Shown: positions 22,878-33,839, counted from the stretch's first letter. The stretch: 64,000 bases of DNA from Anaspis maculata (GCA_949128115.1 OX421964.1:32728177-32792176), one strand, 5' to 3'. Numbers and translations: made by a program. The notes: a model not told the origin generated them from the sequence alone.

Positions 22878-23717
22878 TACAGTAGTACGAGCGGTACGTG
22901 AAAAAAAGTGGCAATCAAGTATGAAAGCAAGCCACTTCGTACAGTTGTTGTCTAAGACCATTTGAACGATTTGGTTCGCAGCATCTGGAATTCCATCCCT
23001 TAGGGTGTGACTTTTGGCTTCTTTTCCAAGATGGCGGCTGAAAAATGTTCAAACACTGATAAAAGTCGCCTCTTCACAGACAAAAGAAAATTTCTGCACA
23101 ATTCGGACATGAAAATACCAAAAAAAAACTTATGAATGTTGCGGACCCTATATTTTGTGTCCTAGCGCCAAAATCTCCAAATTTATTGTCCTTCGAACGA
23201 AAAATTTCTATGTAGTACGGACGTTAGGGGAACCAACCTTGCATTTCATCCCGATGCAAAACGCTTTTGCACGTGAGTAGTAGGTACCTAGAGGTAATTT
23301 TTAAGAAGTGGTGCCCCGATGGGACCCGCGACTGGCGTGCTTCCTAAGAGGTCGAAGGTCCAAAAAATTATCATTTTTGAAATCGTTGCTTTTTTCATAC
23401 TTTTTCCGCTGCACCACATATTTTCAAGGTCGAGGAACACAATGCAATAAGTTTCCAGGAAGTGTCATGCACCAGTGGCGTCCCAGACGGCTGTGAAGAG
23501 GCCGAGGTGTGATTTTTCACAAGACTTATGGTAATCCGTAGCTATCACTTTTTTTGACATGTTTGGTATCATTTCTGACCAAATCGAACATTCTGTCTCC
23601 AAAAATAAGTGTGAAATTTTGATAGAGACGTGTTTAAACCGGTTTCATCAGAAAAAACATGATTTTTTCACCCTCAAAATTGATGTTTTGTAATACTGCT
23701 TCCATCACTGTCCAATG

Positions 23718-24576
23718 TTATTATAACTATAATTTTGACTTACACAGTTAGTTTGGGCTATTTAACACAAAAATATCATTTGCTGAACTTTTTTCCCGTT
23801 TACAAAAAGTCACAGAATGAATTTGTTTCTTGAGATGTATCATGTCAAAGCTTGATGTGACGAAACGTGCTATTTCACGGGAAAAATTAGGCTAGGATCA
23901 AAATGTAGCGTTGATTTGTTACTTTATTCATTTCAAGGCATGGAAATAGTTCTCTCTATCAAACAAAATAGTAAAAACTAAAATCGGAGTCGTATTTTAG
24001 TCATGACATCCTTTTTCTTCCGACATTGCGAGCTTTTGGAATTTAATTTCTACATGATGCACGTTTTGAAACAAAACTACCGTGTGACTTTGTAACATCG
24101 ATAGAAACTTCTGGTGTATGAAATTCATCCATAAAATAGTTCAATTGAACAATCTATGTCAAAATTGTGATCATCGGTGTTTTGAACCACAATGGGAATG
24201 GAGCTCAAAAACGACAAATCTATAGGTCGAAACTTCGCGTTTTTTCAGAAATTTATTCCGCAATGTCGAAAGAAAAATGATATCATGACTGAAATACGGC
24301 TCCGATTTTGGTGTTCGTGATTTTGTTCGATAGATAAAACTATTTTCATGCCTTGAAATGAATAAAGTACCAAATTAGAGCTACATTTTGACCCTAGCCT
24401 ATTTTTATCTGTGAAATAGCACGTTTCGTCACATCAAGCTTTGACATGATTCTTCTTAAGAAACATAATTACTCCGTGACTTTGTGGAAATGGGAAAAAA
24501 GTTTAGCAAATGATATTTTTGTGTGAAATAGCCTAAACCAACTGACTAAGTCAAATTCATAGTAATAATAACATTG
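23718..24576. mobile_element. 0.86-kb palindrome nested in the composite element
   Basis: Arms starting CCAATGTTATTATAAC (about 23722) and ending GTAATAATAACATTG (to 24575) are inverted over about 300 bp. Mirrored blocks include TCAAAGCTTGATGTGACGAA, ACGTGCTATTTCAC and TTCATTTCAAGGCATG, with a unique spacer near 24060-24230. HINE copy 2 begins immediately after its right end. Confidence 0.75.
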
Positions 24577-25358
24577 AACAAGCGAATATGCCTCATGGGC
24601 ATGAGGCTCAGTAGCGCACTTCCTTTTTGGAGGATTAGTGAACGCAAGATGTTAAGTGATTATGGTTCTACCGTCTTGGGCAAAAAATTGCAATATGGCG
24701 GCCAAAATATCGACAGAATCATGAAATTCGGCTTGAAAATCAAAATGATCGTACTAGACAAGGGTAAGTTCCAAGTTTCATGAAAATCGTTCCACTAACA
24801 AGAGATTTCAATATGGCGGCCAAGATGGCGGCAGAATTATGAAACTCAGCTTGAAAATAGGAATGATCGTACGAGACAAGCGTAACTCTCAAGTTTCATG
24901 AAAATCTTTCCACTTATAAGAGATTTCAATATGGCGGCCAAGATGGTGGGGCAATCATAAAATTTGGCTTGAAAATAAGAATGATCATACTAGACAAGGG
25001 TGAGTTTCAAGTTTCATGACAATCGTTCCACTAATAAGAAATTTCAATATGGCAGCCAAGATGGCGGCCGAATTATGAAAGCCAACCTGCCTATTTGGTC
25101 CTTGAGGACCTAAGCTATCCACCGGATGAAGTTCAATCTTCAACGGCTGTAGCTTTATTTCCCGAGGAGAAGTTCAACTTCATCGAAGTGCACAGGAGAT
25201 CTCTGTTTTTTGAGAATAATGATAACGATGTATGGATAACAAAAATAGTGCCCATTGGCCACCCTTGGAAACATCAGCTATTAATCGGAAAAAAGTTCCA
25301 AGACTCTTGTTTCAATTCTCGAGAAGGAGTACAGCGTCTTAATTTCTGCACGGACTCG

Positions 25359-25405
<47 letters not shown>

Positions 25406-28017
25406 CGGCCACATAAGCGTCATTCTGTTACTTATATAAAAAAATGTGCTCCAACTGATTTCGACCTCCTGAACACGAATATCGGGTTCACTTTTGAATT
25501 GGAACATTTCTTTTTTATCGAAAAACCGAAAAAATGGTAGCCTTGTCACATGATTTTTAGTGATACCTACCTACTTTTTTTTTGTTATTGAGCGAACATG
25601 TTTCGTAATTTGAGTGCCATTATCCTTCAGGTACCTAGTATTGGCTATTTCAAAATGTTCAATTACTATTTCGGAACGTCTGATTTTAAATTTGTAGGGT
25701 CGTGTAATATGCGCCGAGCCGTGGCTTTGCGGCCGTTTTCAAAAATCGATAACAATTGACCTAACGGTCGGATCGAAGTGGGGTTTTTGTCAAAAGAAAG
25801 TTCAAATTGTTCTCTAAATATAATGTCGTACATGCAGTGATGTATTTCATTAAGAAATTGTAGTTGCCTGCATATCGCAACTTTCTACATCTTACCGCGA
25901 ATGCCAGCACTTGATCGGCGAAGCCGCCCTACACCAAAATGTTATTTTTGTAATTGTTCATAATTATTTCGGCAACATTTTTCTTGATTCGCGTACCAAG
26001 GCCATGAGCTACCCATTCGAGTTGAAATATTTTCTGTATTGAATTTCGTTTTGTTCGGAGGAAAGGATATCAAGCACCAGCAAGCAACGAATAAATCATT
26101 TGCGGCCGAGCCGTAGTTTCGGAGTCATTTTCAAAAATTAATAACTACTAATCGGCACCTCGCACCGATGTGAAATTTTCATTAAAATAAAGTTCAAATC
26201 ATCCTCTAAATATAACTCCGCATATGTATTATGATAAAATGATAAGATCGGGTACTTCCTCGCATGTGATAACTTTCGAGATCAGGCCGGCTTCTGAAAT
26301 GCAGCATTCAACGGCGATGCCGCGTCACACTAAATTGTTATTATTGTCATTGTTTATTATTATTTCGTCAAGATTTTTCTTGGTTCGGGATACAAGGTCA
26401 TGAGCTACCCAATGCACAGTGGGCCGATAGCTCACATTAGCGTGGCGAAATACCCGGCTGGGTTTACGGGGGTCGAGGCTCGAATCCCACTACAGGTATA
26501 TTTTTTTTTGTTTCTGGAAGATTTTTTTGGAGGTATTGTTATTTATTCTTAAAGTACTCATCATAACTTATGCACTCCTCAAATTTCACTCGATTATCAT
26601 GAGGAAATAAAAAAATATAGCGAGAATAATGAGTAATGCAACTTTTCTTGAAAAATTCATTTTTTCCAAAACCGCAAGTAGATGCAAATGGGAATGGCAT
26701 CATTGGAAAGAAGAACCTTTCTTCTATATAAAGTGGCTGTTCACTTTGTGTTTCTTTTTGTTTTTCATTTGATTTATTTATTTTTTCAAAGTTGTGGTTC
26801 TAATCTCAGTCCCTGCAACTTTTTTCTTTTTCTTTTCTTTTGAAGGTAAATGGGGAGTTATTTCAACTTATTCTCAAAGTAATCATCATAGTCCATGAAC
26901 TCCCCTAGTTTCACTCGATTATCAAGGATCATAAAAAAATACAGCAACTTGAACAAATACAACAATACATTGAAACACAACTTTGAAAAAATAAATAAAT
27001 CACATGAAAAACAAAAAGAAACACAAAGTGAACAGCCACTTTATATAGGATAAAGGTTCTTCTTTCTAGTGATGCCATTCCCATTCACATCTATTTGCGG
27101 TTTTGGGGAAAATGAATTTTGTTAAGAAAAGTTGCATTACTCATTATTCTTGCTATTTTTTTAATTCTTCATGATAAAACCATGATTCAAAACCGCAAGT
27201 AAATGCAAATGGGAATGGCATCATTAGAAAGAAGAACCTTTCTTCTATGTAAAGTGACTGTTCACTTCGTGTTTCTTTTTGTTTTTCATGTGATTTATTC
27301 ATTTTTTCAAAGTTGTGTTTCAATACATTGTTGTATTTGTTCAAGTTGCTGTATTTTTTTATGATCCTTGATAATTGAGTGGATTTAGGGAAGTTTATGG
27401 ATTATGATGGTTACTTTGAGAATAAGTTGAAAAAACTCCTCAGTTACCTTCAAAAGAAAAGAAAAAGAAAAAAGTTGCAGGGACTGAGATTTGAACCACA
27501 ACTTTGAAAAAATAAATAAATCAAATGAAAAACAAAAAGAAACACAAAGTGAACAGCCACTTTATGTAGAAGAAAGGTTCTTCTTTCTAATGATGTCATT
27601 CCCATTTACATCGACTTGCGGTTTTGGGAAAAATAAATTTTTCAAGAAAATTTTGCATTACTCATTATTATTGCTTTATTTTTCCAATTCTTCATCATAA
27701 TCGAGTGAAATTTGAGGAGTGCATACGTTATGATGAGTACTTTAAGAATAAATAGCAATACCTCCAAAAAAAAACTTCCAGAAGAAAAAAAATATATATC
27801 TATCCGTGGTGGGATTCGAACCTCGACCCCCATATACCCAGAAACGCCGGGTATTTCGCCACGCTAAACTGAGCTACCGGCCCACTGTGCAATGGAGTAA
27901 AATTTTTTCGCAAAAACCTTTTCGTCTAGGACTAGATGCGGGGACGGACGGACGGACGGACGGACGGACGGACAAAGCGAGGACAAAAGCGCCTTCCCGT
28001 TTGGAGAAGTGCGCTAA
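24577..28017 (+). mobile_element. HINE copy 2, interrupted by a 1.5-kb palindrome
   Basis: Nearly identical to copy 1 at 3619 over its full ~1.97 kb: same head AACAAGCGAATATGCCTC, ATGGCGGCC units, (GACA)n, (GGAC)n and 3' hairpin with CTAA at 28014-28017. Only scattered single-base differences are visible, so one copy is recent or the two share a recent duplication. It is split at 26415 by the palindromic element; the 5-bp site CAATG is single in copy 1 and doubled here. Confidence 0.75.
26415..27889. mobile_element. 1.5-kb palindrome with tRNA-like tips, CACAGTG ends and 5-bp target duplication
   Basis: Inserted in HINE copy 2; the empty site is visible in copy 1. CAATG is duplicated (26410-26414 and 27890-27894). 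Ends are CACAGTGGGCCGRTAGCTCA on both sides. The halves are nearly perfect complements to the centre near 27150, and each half contains a smaller inverted pair (ACTTTGTGTTTCTTTTTG blocks), giving a four-fold mirror. Each tip resembles a tRNA gene reading inward: GGGCCGGTAGCTCAGTTTAGCG (split here as GGGCCGGTAG + CTCAGTTTAGCG) with an A box, an ATACCC/GGGTAT hairpin in the right tip, and a B box (perfect GGTTCGAATCC at 27812-27822 on minus; GGCTCGAATCC at 26477-26487 on plus). No transposase is present. CACAGTG plus a 5-bp duplication fits Transib, the tRNA tips fit a SINE; neither explains both. Confidence 0.85.
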
Positions 28018-28529
28018 AAATGGTGGAAGTATAATTTACAAAACATCAATTTTGAGGGTGAAAAAAATCATGTTTTCTCTGATAAAACCGGTTTAAACAA
28101 GTCTCTATCAAAATTTTATACTTATTTTTTGAATCAGAATATGTGATTTGGTCAGAAATGATACTAAACATGTCAAAAAACAGTGCTAGTTACGGTTTAC
28201 CATAAGACTTGTGAAGAATCGCACCTCGGCCCCTTCGCAGCCGTCTGGTACGCCACTGGTACATGACACATTCTGGAAACTTATCGCATTGTGCTCTTCG
28301 ACCTTGAAAATATATAGTCTAGCGAAAAAAGTATGAAAAAGCAACGATTTCAAAAATGGTAATTTCTTGGATCTTCGACCTCTTAGGATGCACGCCAGTC
28401 GCGAGTCCCATCGGGGCACCACTTCTTAAAAATTACCTGTAGGTACCTACTACTCACATGCAAGAGCGTTTTGCATCGGAATGAAATGCAAGGTTGGTCC
28501 TGATATGTGCCGCTAACGTCCGTACTAAT

Positions 28530-29763
28530 GTTAGTTACATACCTATCTAGGATAATAAGTTTTGAGTATTTTAAGATGTCCTTATACTTCAGTGGTCACT
28601 ATACCTAATGTCATACCATGGATCATAACCTGTGAAGGTCGCCATTTTGTTACATGGGGTACATCTTCAAAGCAGTGTCGGCTCGTGACTTTTTTGTAGG
28701 GAAAATATTCCTGGAAAGTTTTCACATTGTGCGGCCAATGAGATTGAACAACAGCTGCCCCTGCCCCATCATAGAAAATACCATCAAAACTTGTAGAAAT
28801 AAGAACACCATCAACCAGAGACTCCAGTTTCTCTGCCAAATCAGACTTTTAACCCGAGCGAAGCTGGCCATTCATAGGAGAGACGGCGGTTACTTCTGGT
28901 TTTCAAAGTTGAAAAACGTTTTCAGATCCAACGTTCGCTCACGGGCGACCATGAAAAGCCTTGAGAACAGCTGAATATCCAAAGTGAGATTCTCAACAGA
29001 CGAAGCCTGAACTTTCTTCTTTACCTTAGAAGAAAAGATTTTGGTGTTCATCTTCTTCACAGGATCGTACAACGACGTTGACCGAGATACAACCTCTTCA
29101 CAAATCTAATTTGTATGCCGCAATGCCAGTTTTTTCAGCTGCGTATAGAGTCTTAACTTAATCGCCAGAGACGACAGTGTGACTGTCTAATGCTATGAGC
29201 TGATCGCTTTGCTCTTGGAATAGACTCCCAACTCCCAGAAAGCTATCTTTTAATGCCACGCAACGTTCAGCTAACTTTTTTTTCAACGAATCCTTCTGTT
29301 CATGATGCTTATCAGAAGTGACGTCGGTTTACTGAGATTCAGTGAGAAGTCAGCCTTTTTCTTCGAATTTTTAAGGAAGTCGGCCCAGTTATGCGATTTG
29401 TTCGGGAACTAAACAAAACATATGAATTTATTGTTTCCTTGCGTAGATTAAAAAATGAAAACAATTTTTCGACCTCTGCTGAAGATTTTTTTTTTTCAAG
29501 TGTGAAGAATGGAAAGGAGACAACGATAATTGCTGAAAACATTTTCAATAGACCTATAAGCTCATTTTATGACACACATGACGATACTCAATAATCGTTT
29601 TGTGAAAGTTCTTGCATCTTGAAAATTTGGAGGGCCCCCATGGGCCCCCCAAGGGACGAATGATCGAGTGCTGCGGGTCAAATCGCTCAGAATGGTTTTC
29701 AGAGGCACTGTGCAAAAATGTTTGTTTTCTCTAATCAATGCAGGATTGTTTTGCCTACCGCTT
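28530..29763. mobile_element. 1.2-kb insertion in the right arm, flanked by an 8-bp duplication
   Basis: GTACTAAT occurs on both sides (28522-28529 and 29764-29771). The matching left arm of the composite element has no such insert at this point. The terminal part (29630-29750) resembles the outer end of the composite element itself (CACAGTGCCTC, GATTTGACCCGCAGCA, GTCCCTTGGG against CACAGGTGTCG, GATTTGGTTCGCAGCA, ATCCCTTAGGG), so it may be a related element that landed in its relative. It carries the gene fragment at 28582-29330. Confidence 0.7.
28582..29330 (-). pseudogene. Broken fragment of an uncharacterised invertebrate repeat-associated protein family
   Basis: On the minus strand three consecutive frame pieces read like parts of one protein. 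From high to low coordinates they are: a piece with KKLAERCVALKDSFL and a D-SHTVVSGD end (about 29320-29155); a piece with SLYDPVKKMNTKIF and LFSRLFMVARERTLDLKTFF then ENQ (about 29085-28890); and a piece with KSDLAEKLE, a YDGAGAAVVQ block and KTFQEYF (28839-28582). I recall this order (P-KK--L--F, LF-RL--A--R--DL--F---EN---PPSL, DGA-IV, KTF-EY) from large uncharacterised protein families in invertebrate genomes; this is memory, not a search. Stops and frameshifts make it a pseudogene. It is carried inside the 1.2-kb insertion, so the fragment was probably captured or is part of that element's original gene. Confidence 0.5.
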
Positions 29764-30113
29764 GTACTAATATGAACTTTACCGTTCGCAAGGCAATAAA
29801 TTTGGAAATTTTGGCCCTTGGACTAAAGAAAAAAGCCCGACAACAGTTATACGGCCTTTTTCGGTATTTTCATCTCCCAATTGTGCGGAAATGATCCCTT
29901 GTTTGCGAAAAAGCGACCGTTATCAGTGTTTGAACATTTTTTCGCCGCCATCTTGGAAAAGAGGTCAAACGTCAAGCCCTAAGGGATGAAATTTCAGATG
30001 CTGCGAACCAAATCACTCAAATGGTCCTAGACGACACCTGTGCAAAGTGGTTTGCTTTCATACTTGAATGCCACTTTTTTATCGATCCTGCAGTGTACCG
30101 CTGCGACTACAGT

Positions 30114-30375
30114 GCAAACAACATTTGCTGACGACACGGTTGAAGTGTCGTCACATAGAAATCTTAGCACTGCTTTGACCAATTTCCAAAATCATCTGTA
30201 CAAAATAGAAAGTGGCTGGATGTCTAGTGGCTAATGGTAAGCATACTTAGTAAATCTGAGCACGTACCATTTACCCTCAACAGAAAATGATCCGCTGCAA
30301 AGCTGCTATCGAAAGTTGCTTGTACTGTGGCCGTCATCTATCGGCCAGTACCAAAAGGTTACGAAGTCGCTTTTT
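30114..30375 (+). pseudogene. Jockey-type LINE reverse transcriptase, 3' part (broken)
   Basis: Continuation of the remnant at 22040-22877. It resumes in frame with VQTTFADDTVEVSS, which holds the catalytic FADD motif of the RT palm (near 30125-30145), then TALTNFQNHLYKIE (near 30172-30215) and, after stops, an SEHVPFTLNRK block (near 30255). The reading frame across the 22877/30114 junction is exact once the insertion and one TACAGT copy are removed. Homology fades by about 30375; no 3' UTR or tail was found. Confidence 0.85.
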
Positions 30376-31156
30376 TTGTATATTGTCAATAATTTATTGT
30401 CATTCAACGAATGACCGAAAAATTACCGAATGTCAAGACACCCAATGAAAAAAAAATTCGTTTTCAAAATACCTTACCATATGTTTTGACTGTAGGATAA
30501 CGTTCATTTGGATAGATCTGACTCACCTGAAACAATGATAAAATATAATTAGATGAAGATAACAAAGAAATATCATTATTTATAAGTAAGTGCTTATTTA
30601 GACTTGTTTAGGGGAGATTTTTCTTGGTTCAGGCTCCGAGACTATGGGCTACCCATCATAGGTGAAACTTTCCAGTTGTAATACGCCGACAGGTGAGGAC
30701 GGTGAGGTGTATTATCGCTGCAGCGACGACTTTTATGGGGGCTGCATTTTGACGGAAAATTTTACTACCAGATCGAATTTTGGAATTTACAATCGGTTAC
30801 GATGATACGATTGCCCGAGACCATAATTATCTTTGATTATAAATCCCCGAATGGTCGAGTAGGAAATTTTAGCAGACAAAATAGCATCCGCGGATAAAAT
30901 CGTCGATGTAGATGTAAGCTATATCGAACCTAAATGTGAAAAGGTGCATTCGTCACGACAATTCATCGAACAAGACTTTCAAAACCAATTTAGTATTTTG
31001 AATTGCGGAATGAAACCGAGATTCGGCGCTAAATTCAAAACGAACTTCAAAATATTTCTGTCAAGTTGGTTATTCCCAGCGCTGTTGGTATAATGCCAAT
31101 GCCATCAATCAGCTATGACAGTGTACCACAAAATTGACGCAATTGTTTCCACATGT
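30376..31156. other. Spacer with a HINE-related fragment
   Basis: At about 30610-30665 the sequence TTTTTCTTGGTTCAGGC...GGGCTACCCAT resembles the internal repeat of HINE copies (TTTTTCTTGGTTCGGGATAC, GAGCTACCCAAT near 5410-5458). Together with the HINE-like tail at about 33990-34100 it may be one old copy broken up by later insertions. Nothing else is recognised. Confidence 0.4.
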
Positions 31157-31358
31157 AATGGCGACTTCACAGAACTTCGTATGTCGCCGGCGACAATCCC
31201 CCACTCCACTGTAGTTTAATAATTTAAACGACACGACGACAGAAACTCGTGTCGCAAGAATAATGGTATGGAGGGAGGTAGGGGAGTACAGGCAGATCGA
31301 ATCCTATTGGCCAGCGATACTGTCGCCGGCGACATACGAAGTTCTGTAAAGCCGCCAT
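31157..31358. mobile_element. MITE family B (GTCGCCGGCGAC tips), copy 1
   Basis: Inverted ends AATGGCGACTTCACAGAACT and its near complement flank a core with CGACACGACGACAGAAACTC and CCTATTGGCCAGCGA. The inner tip GTCGCCGGCGACA is itself palindromic. Copy 2 follows directly in the same orientation; copy 3 is at 47921 in reverse. Confidence 0.8.
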
Positions 31359-31370
31359 AAGTTTTCGACT

Positions 31371-31592
31371 AATGGCGGCTTTACAGAACTTCGTATATTG
31401 CCGGCGACAGTCTGCACTCCTTCGTTAAAATCTGGCGACACCAACTGTAGTTGAATAATTTGAACGACACGACGACAGAAACTCGTGTCGCGAGAATAGT
31501 ATGGAAGGAGGTAGGGGAGTACAGCCAGATCAAATCCTATTGGCTAGCGACACTGTCGCCGACGACATACCAAGTTCTGTTGAGCCGCCATT
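31371..31592. mobile_element. MITE family B, copy 2
   Basis: Starts AATGGCGGCTTTACAGAACT and ends AGTTCTGTTGAGCCGCCATT, with the same core as copy 1 plus an extra TAAAATCTGGCGACACCAAC block that copy 3 also has. It sits 12 bp from copy 1. The pair may reflect tandem insertion or unequal exchange. Confidence 0.8.
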
Positions 31593-31727
31593 ATATATCT
31601 CACAAAAATGTCACAAATTGCAAAACTATAGCTATCAAATAATGGCAATGCCGTCTTTTCTTTTATTTGTCTACTTGGATTGATCAAAAGTTCGTGAATT
31701 TGATTTTCCTTCATCATATGCATCTAC

Positions 31728-31945
31728 TATATCCCATACACTTTCTATTTTCAGTAGAATGACTTTTTGGAGCAAAAATAAAGTGACCTGAGCTGGGGGG
31801 CTACGACTACGGCTGATGGCACCTGTAACGTTTTGGAGCGAAACCATCAGCGGCCATCGACCGTATTATCCTAGCGCTCCAGCTTTTCCCTTTATTTTTG
31901 CTCCAAAAAGTCATTTTACTGAAAATAGAAAGTGTATGAAATATA
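31728..31945. mobile_element. MITE family A, copy 2
   Basis: Ends TATATCCCATACAC and GTGTATGAAATATA, with inner arms CAGTAGAATGACTTTTTGGA and AAAAATAAAGTGAC and the GGGGGGCTACGACTACGGCT core as at 10649. It is 218 bp, flanked by TA-rich sequence. Confidence 0.85.
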
Positions 31946-32010
31946 GTTGTAATTGTTTCATTTTCCAAAAATTTCATATTGACTGATGACTACAGTTTCT
32001 ACCAAGCTAG

Positions 32011-33839
32011 TAGTCCGGTGGTTAAGCGTCCTAACTATGCATTTTGAGCTTAAGCAATGCGCTTTTGGGGTTTGATTGGGGGTCCCTCAACCTTAATTTC
32101 AAGAGTTGGAGACATCGGTGCACTCGATGCGGAGGGGGTCTGGGGGGCCCTTGAAAGTTGAAGGTGTGGGGCTTCTCACCCAATCACCATACCACCACGT
32201 AATTTCTACTTGGATGTCATCAAACGACTCTAACCTACCCATTGACAAAATTTGTTACCATGTCCCAACAGTTCTTCACACTGAAAAAAATTAGTTCTTA
32301 TGACAGATCGGAAAAAACAGTTTTTCTCAATTTTTCATCCCCACAACGAATAAACTGCCAGGTGTGGTGTCATTTTGGAGTAAAAGGCAACCTCTGATTT
32401 CATTCACCGAGTCAAAATGATTGTGAGACCACCGTGCAAAGAATGACACGCCAAGAAGTGAGCATTTTTGAGCACCTCATTTAACAGTAGTTTCTTGGCT
32501 GATACCAATCGATATGATTGATAATTTTGTCATGGATCAATAACTTGAACTCTTTTGTAACGGTAATGCATGTGAATGAAACTCGACACGAGCGTGGAGG
32601 TTTGGAAAAAAATAATTTTCTCCAGCGGTCGAATTTATTTCACGCCTACTGAGCGTTAGTTTGTTGGGCTCAGGCAGGCAGCGTTTGGATAGCTTTGGAA
32701 GCAAAATTTCCATATCTTTCTGAAAAGTTGAGCAGTTTAATTCTGGAAATCGATTTATGAATCATCAATGAATGTTTTGCCGGTCAGTACCCACATGGTG
32801 GTTAACTGCAGAGGTGATGGCTAACGGCGGAGGAAATTCAACGTCCAAGATCTTATTTTCTGCCACTATGACAGTCATTTTCACGGTTGTTTTTATAAAA
32901 TTATTTTTTCTCCAAACATAAGAAGACTTACACGTACAAAATGATAACAACCTTGAAGGTTGGTAGAGGAAAATAGAAAATAACACTTTAAAAGTTGAAT
33001 GCCCTCCGTCGTCAGCCATGATCCCTGCAGTTAATCCCCATGGGGGTACCTAGTGACTGTCAAAATATTCTTTGATGATTCTCAAATCAGTTTCCAGAAT
33101 TATGCTACTCAGCTGCATAGACAGATATGGAAATTTTGTCTCCGAGCCTATTCAAACGCTGCCTGCCTGAGTCCAACAAACTAACGCTCAGTAGGCGTGA
33201 AATAAATTCGACCGCTGGAGAAAAAATTTTTTCCCAGGCCTCCACGCTCGTGTCGAGTTTCATTCACATGTATTACCGTTACAAAAGAGTTCAAGTTATT
33301 CATCCATGTCAAAATTATCAATCATATCGATTGGCATCAGTCAAGAAACTACTGTTAAATGAGGTGCTCAAAAATGCTCACTTCTTGGCGTGCCATTCTT
33401 TGCACGGTGGTCTCACAAACATTTTGACTTGGTGAATAAAACCAGAGGATGCCGTTTATTCTAAAATGACACCAAACTTGACAGTTGATTCGTTGTGGGG
33501 ATGAAGAATTGAGAAAAACAGTTTTTTCTGATCTGTCATAAGAATTAATTTTTTTCAGTGTGAAGAACTGTTGGGACATGGTAACAAATGTTGTCAATGT
33601 GTAGGTTAGAGTCGTTTAATGACATCCAAGTAGGAATTTCGTGGTGGTATGGTGATTTGGTGGGAAGCCTCGCACCTTCAACTTTAAAGGGCCCCCCAGA
33701 CCTCCTCCGCATCGAGTGCACCGATGTCTCCAACTCTTGAAATTAAGGTATGGGGATCCCCAATCGAACCCCAAAAGCGCATTGCTTAAGCTCAAAATGC
33801 ATAGTTCGAGCTTTTTTTTGGCGCTTAACCACCGGACTA
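32011..33839. mobile_element. 1.8-kb palindrome with tRNA-like tips
   Basis: The two halves mirror each other from the tips TAGTCCGGTGGTTAAGCG to the centre near 32925, with arms of about 900 bp and almost no spacer. Mirrored landmarks include GAGACATCGGTGCACTCGAT, ATACCACCACG, GTGTCGAGTTTCATTCACAT and GGTTAACTGCAG. TAG occurs on both flanks (32008-32010, 33840-33842). Each tip has an A-box-like TGGTTAAGCG, as in serine or leucine tRNAs, and about 65-70 bp inward a degenerate B box (GGTTCGATTGG right, GGTTTGATTGG left). The open frames at 32106-32294 and 33545-33733 are mirror images of one another, not genes. No similarity to the 26415 palindrome beyond the shared plan. Confidence 0.8.

Larger units (their letters stand above)
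22884..30107. mobile_element. 7.2-kb composite palindromic insertion in the LINE
   Basis: The insertion sits between TACAGT direct repeats (22878-22883 and 30108-30113); removing it rejoins the LINE frame exactly. The left arm (22884-23717) and the right arm (28018-28529 plus 29772-30107) are inverted copies: both carry AAGTATGAAAGCAA, TTTCCAAGATGGCGGC, AAATTTATTG, TTTTTAAGAAGTGGTGCCCC and TTTTCACCCTCAAAATTGAT in mirrored order. Between the arms lie a second palindrome (23718-24576) and HINE copy 2 (24577-28017). The right arm is itself split by a 1.2-kb insertion (28530-29763). Short open frames mirrored in the arms (23308-23496 plus, 28186-28422 minus) are not genes. Superfamily unknown. 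Confidence 0.8.

Noticed and set aside
23308..28422. Mirrored open frames beginning MVPRWD on opposite strands
   Set aside because: They lie in the two arms of the composite element and diverge by frameshift between arms.
32106..33733. Mirrored open frames beginning METSVHSMRR
   Set aside because: Arms of the 32011 palindrome; no domain and no conservation beyond the mirrored DNA.
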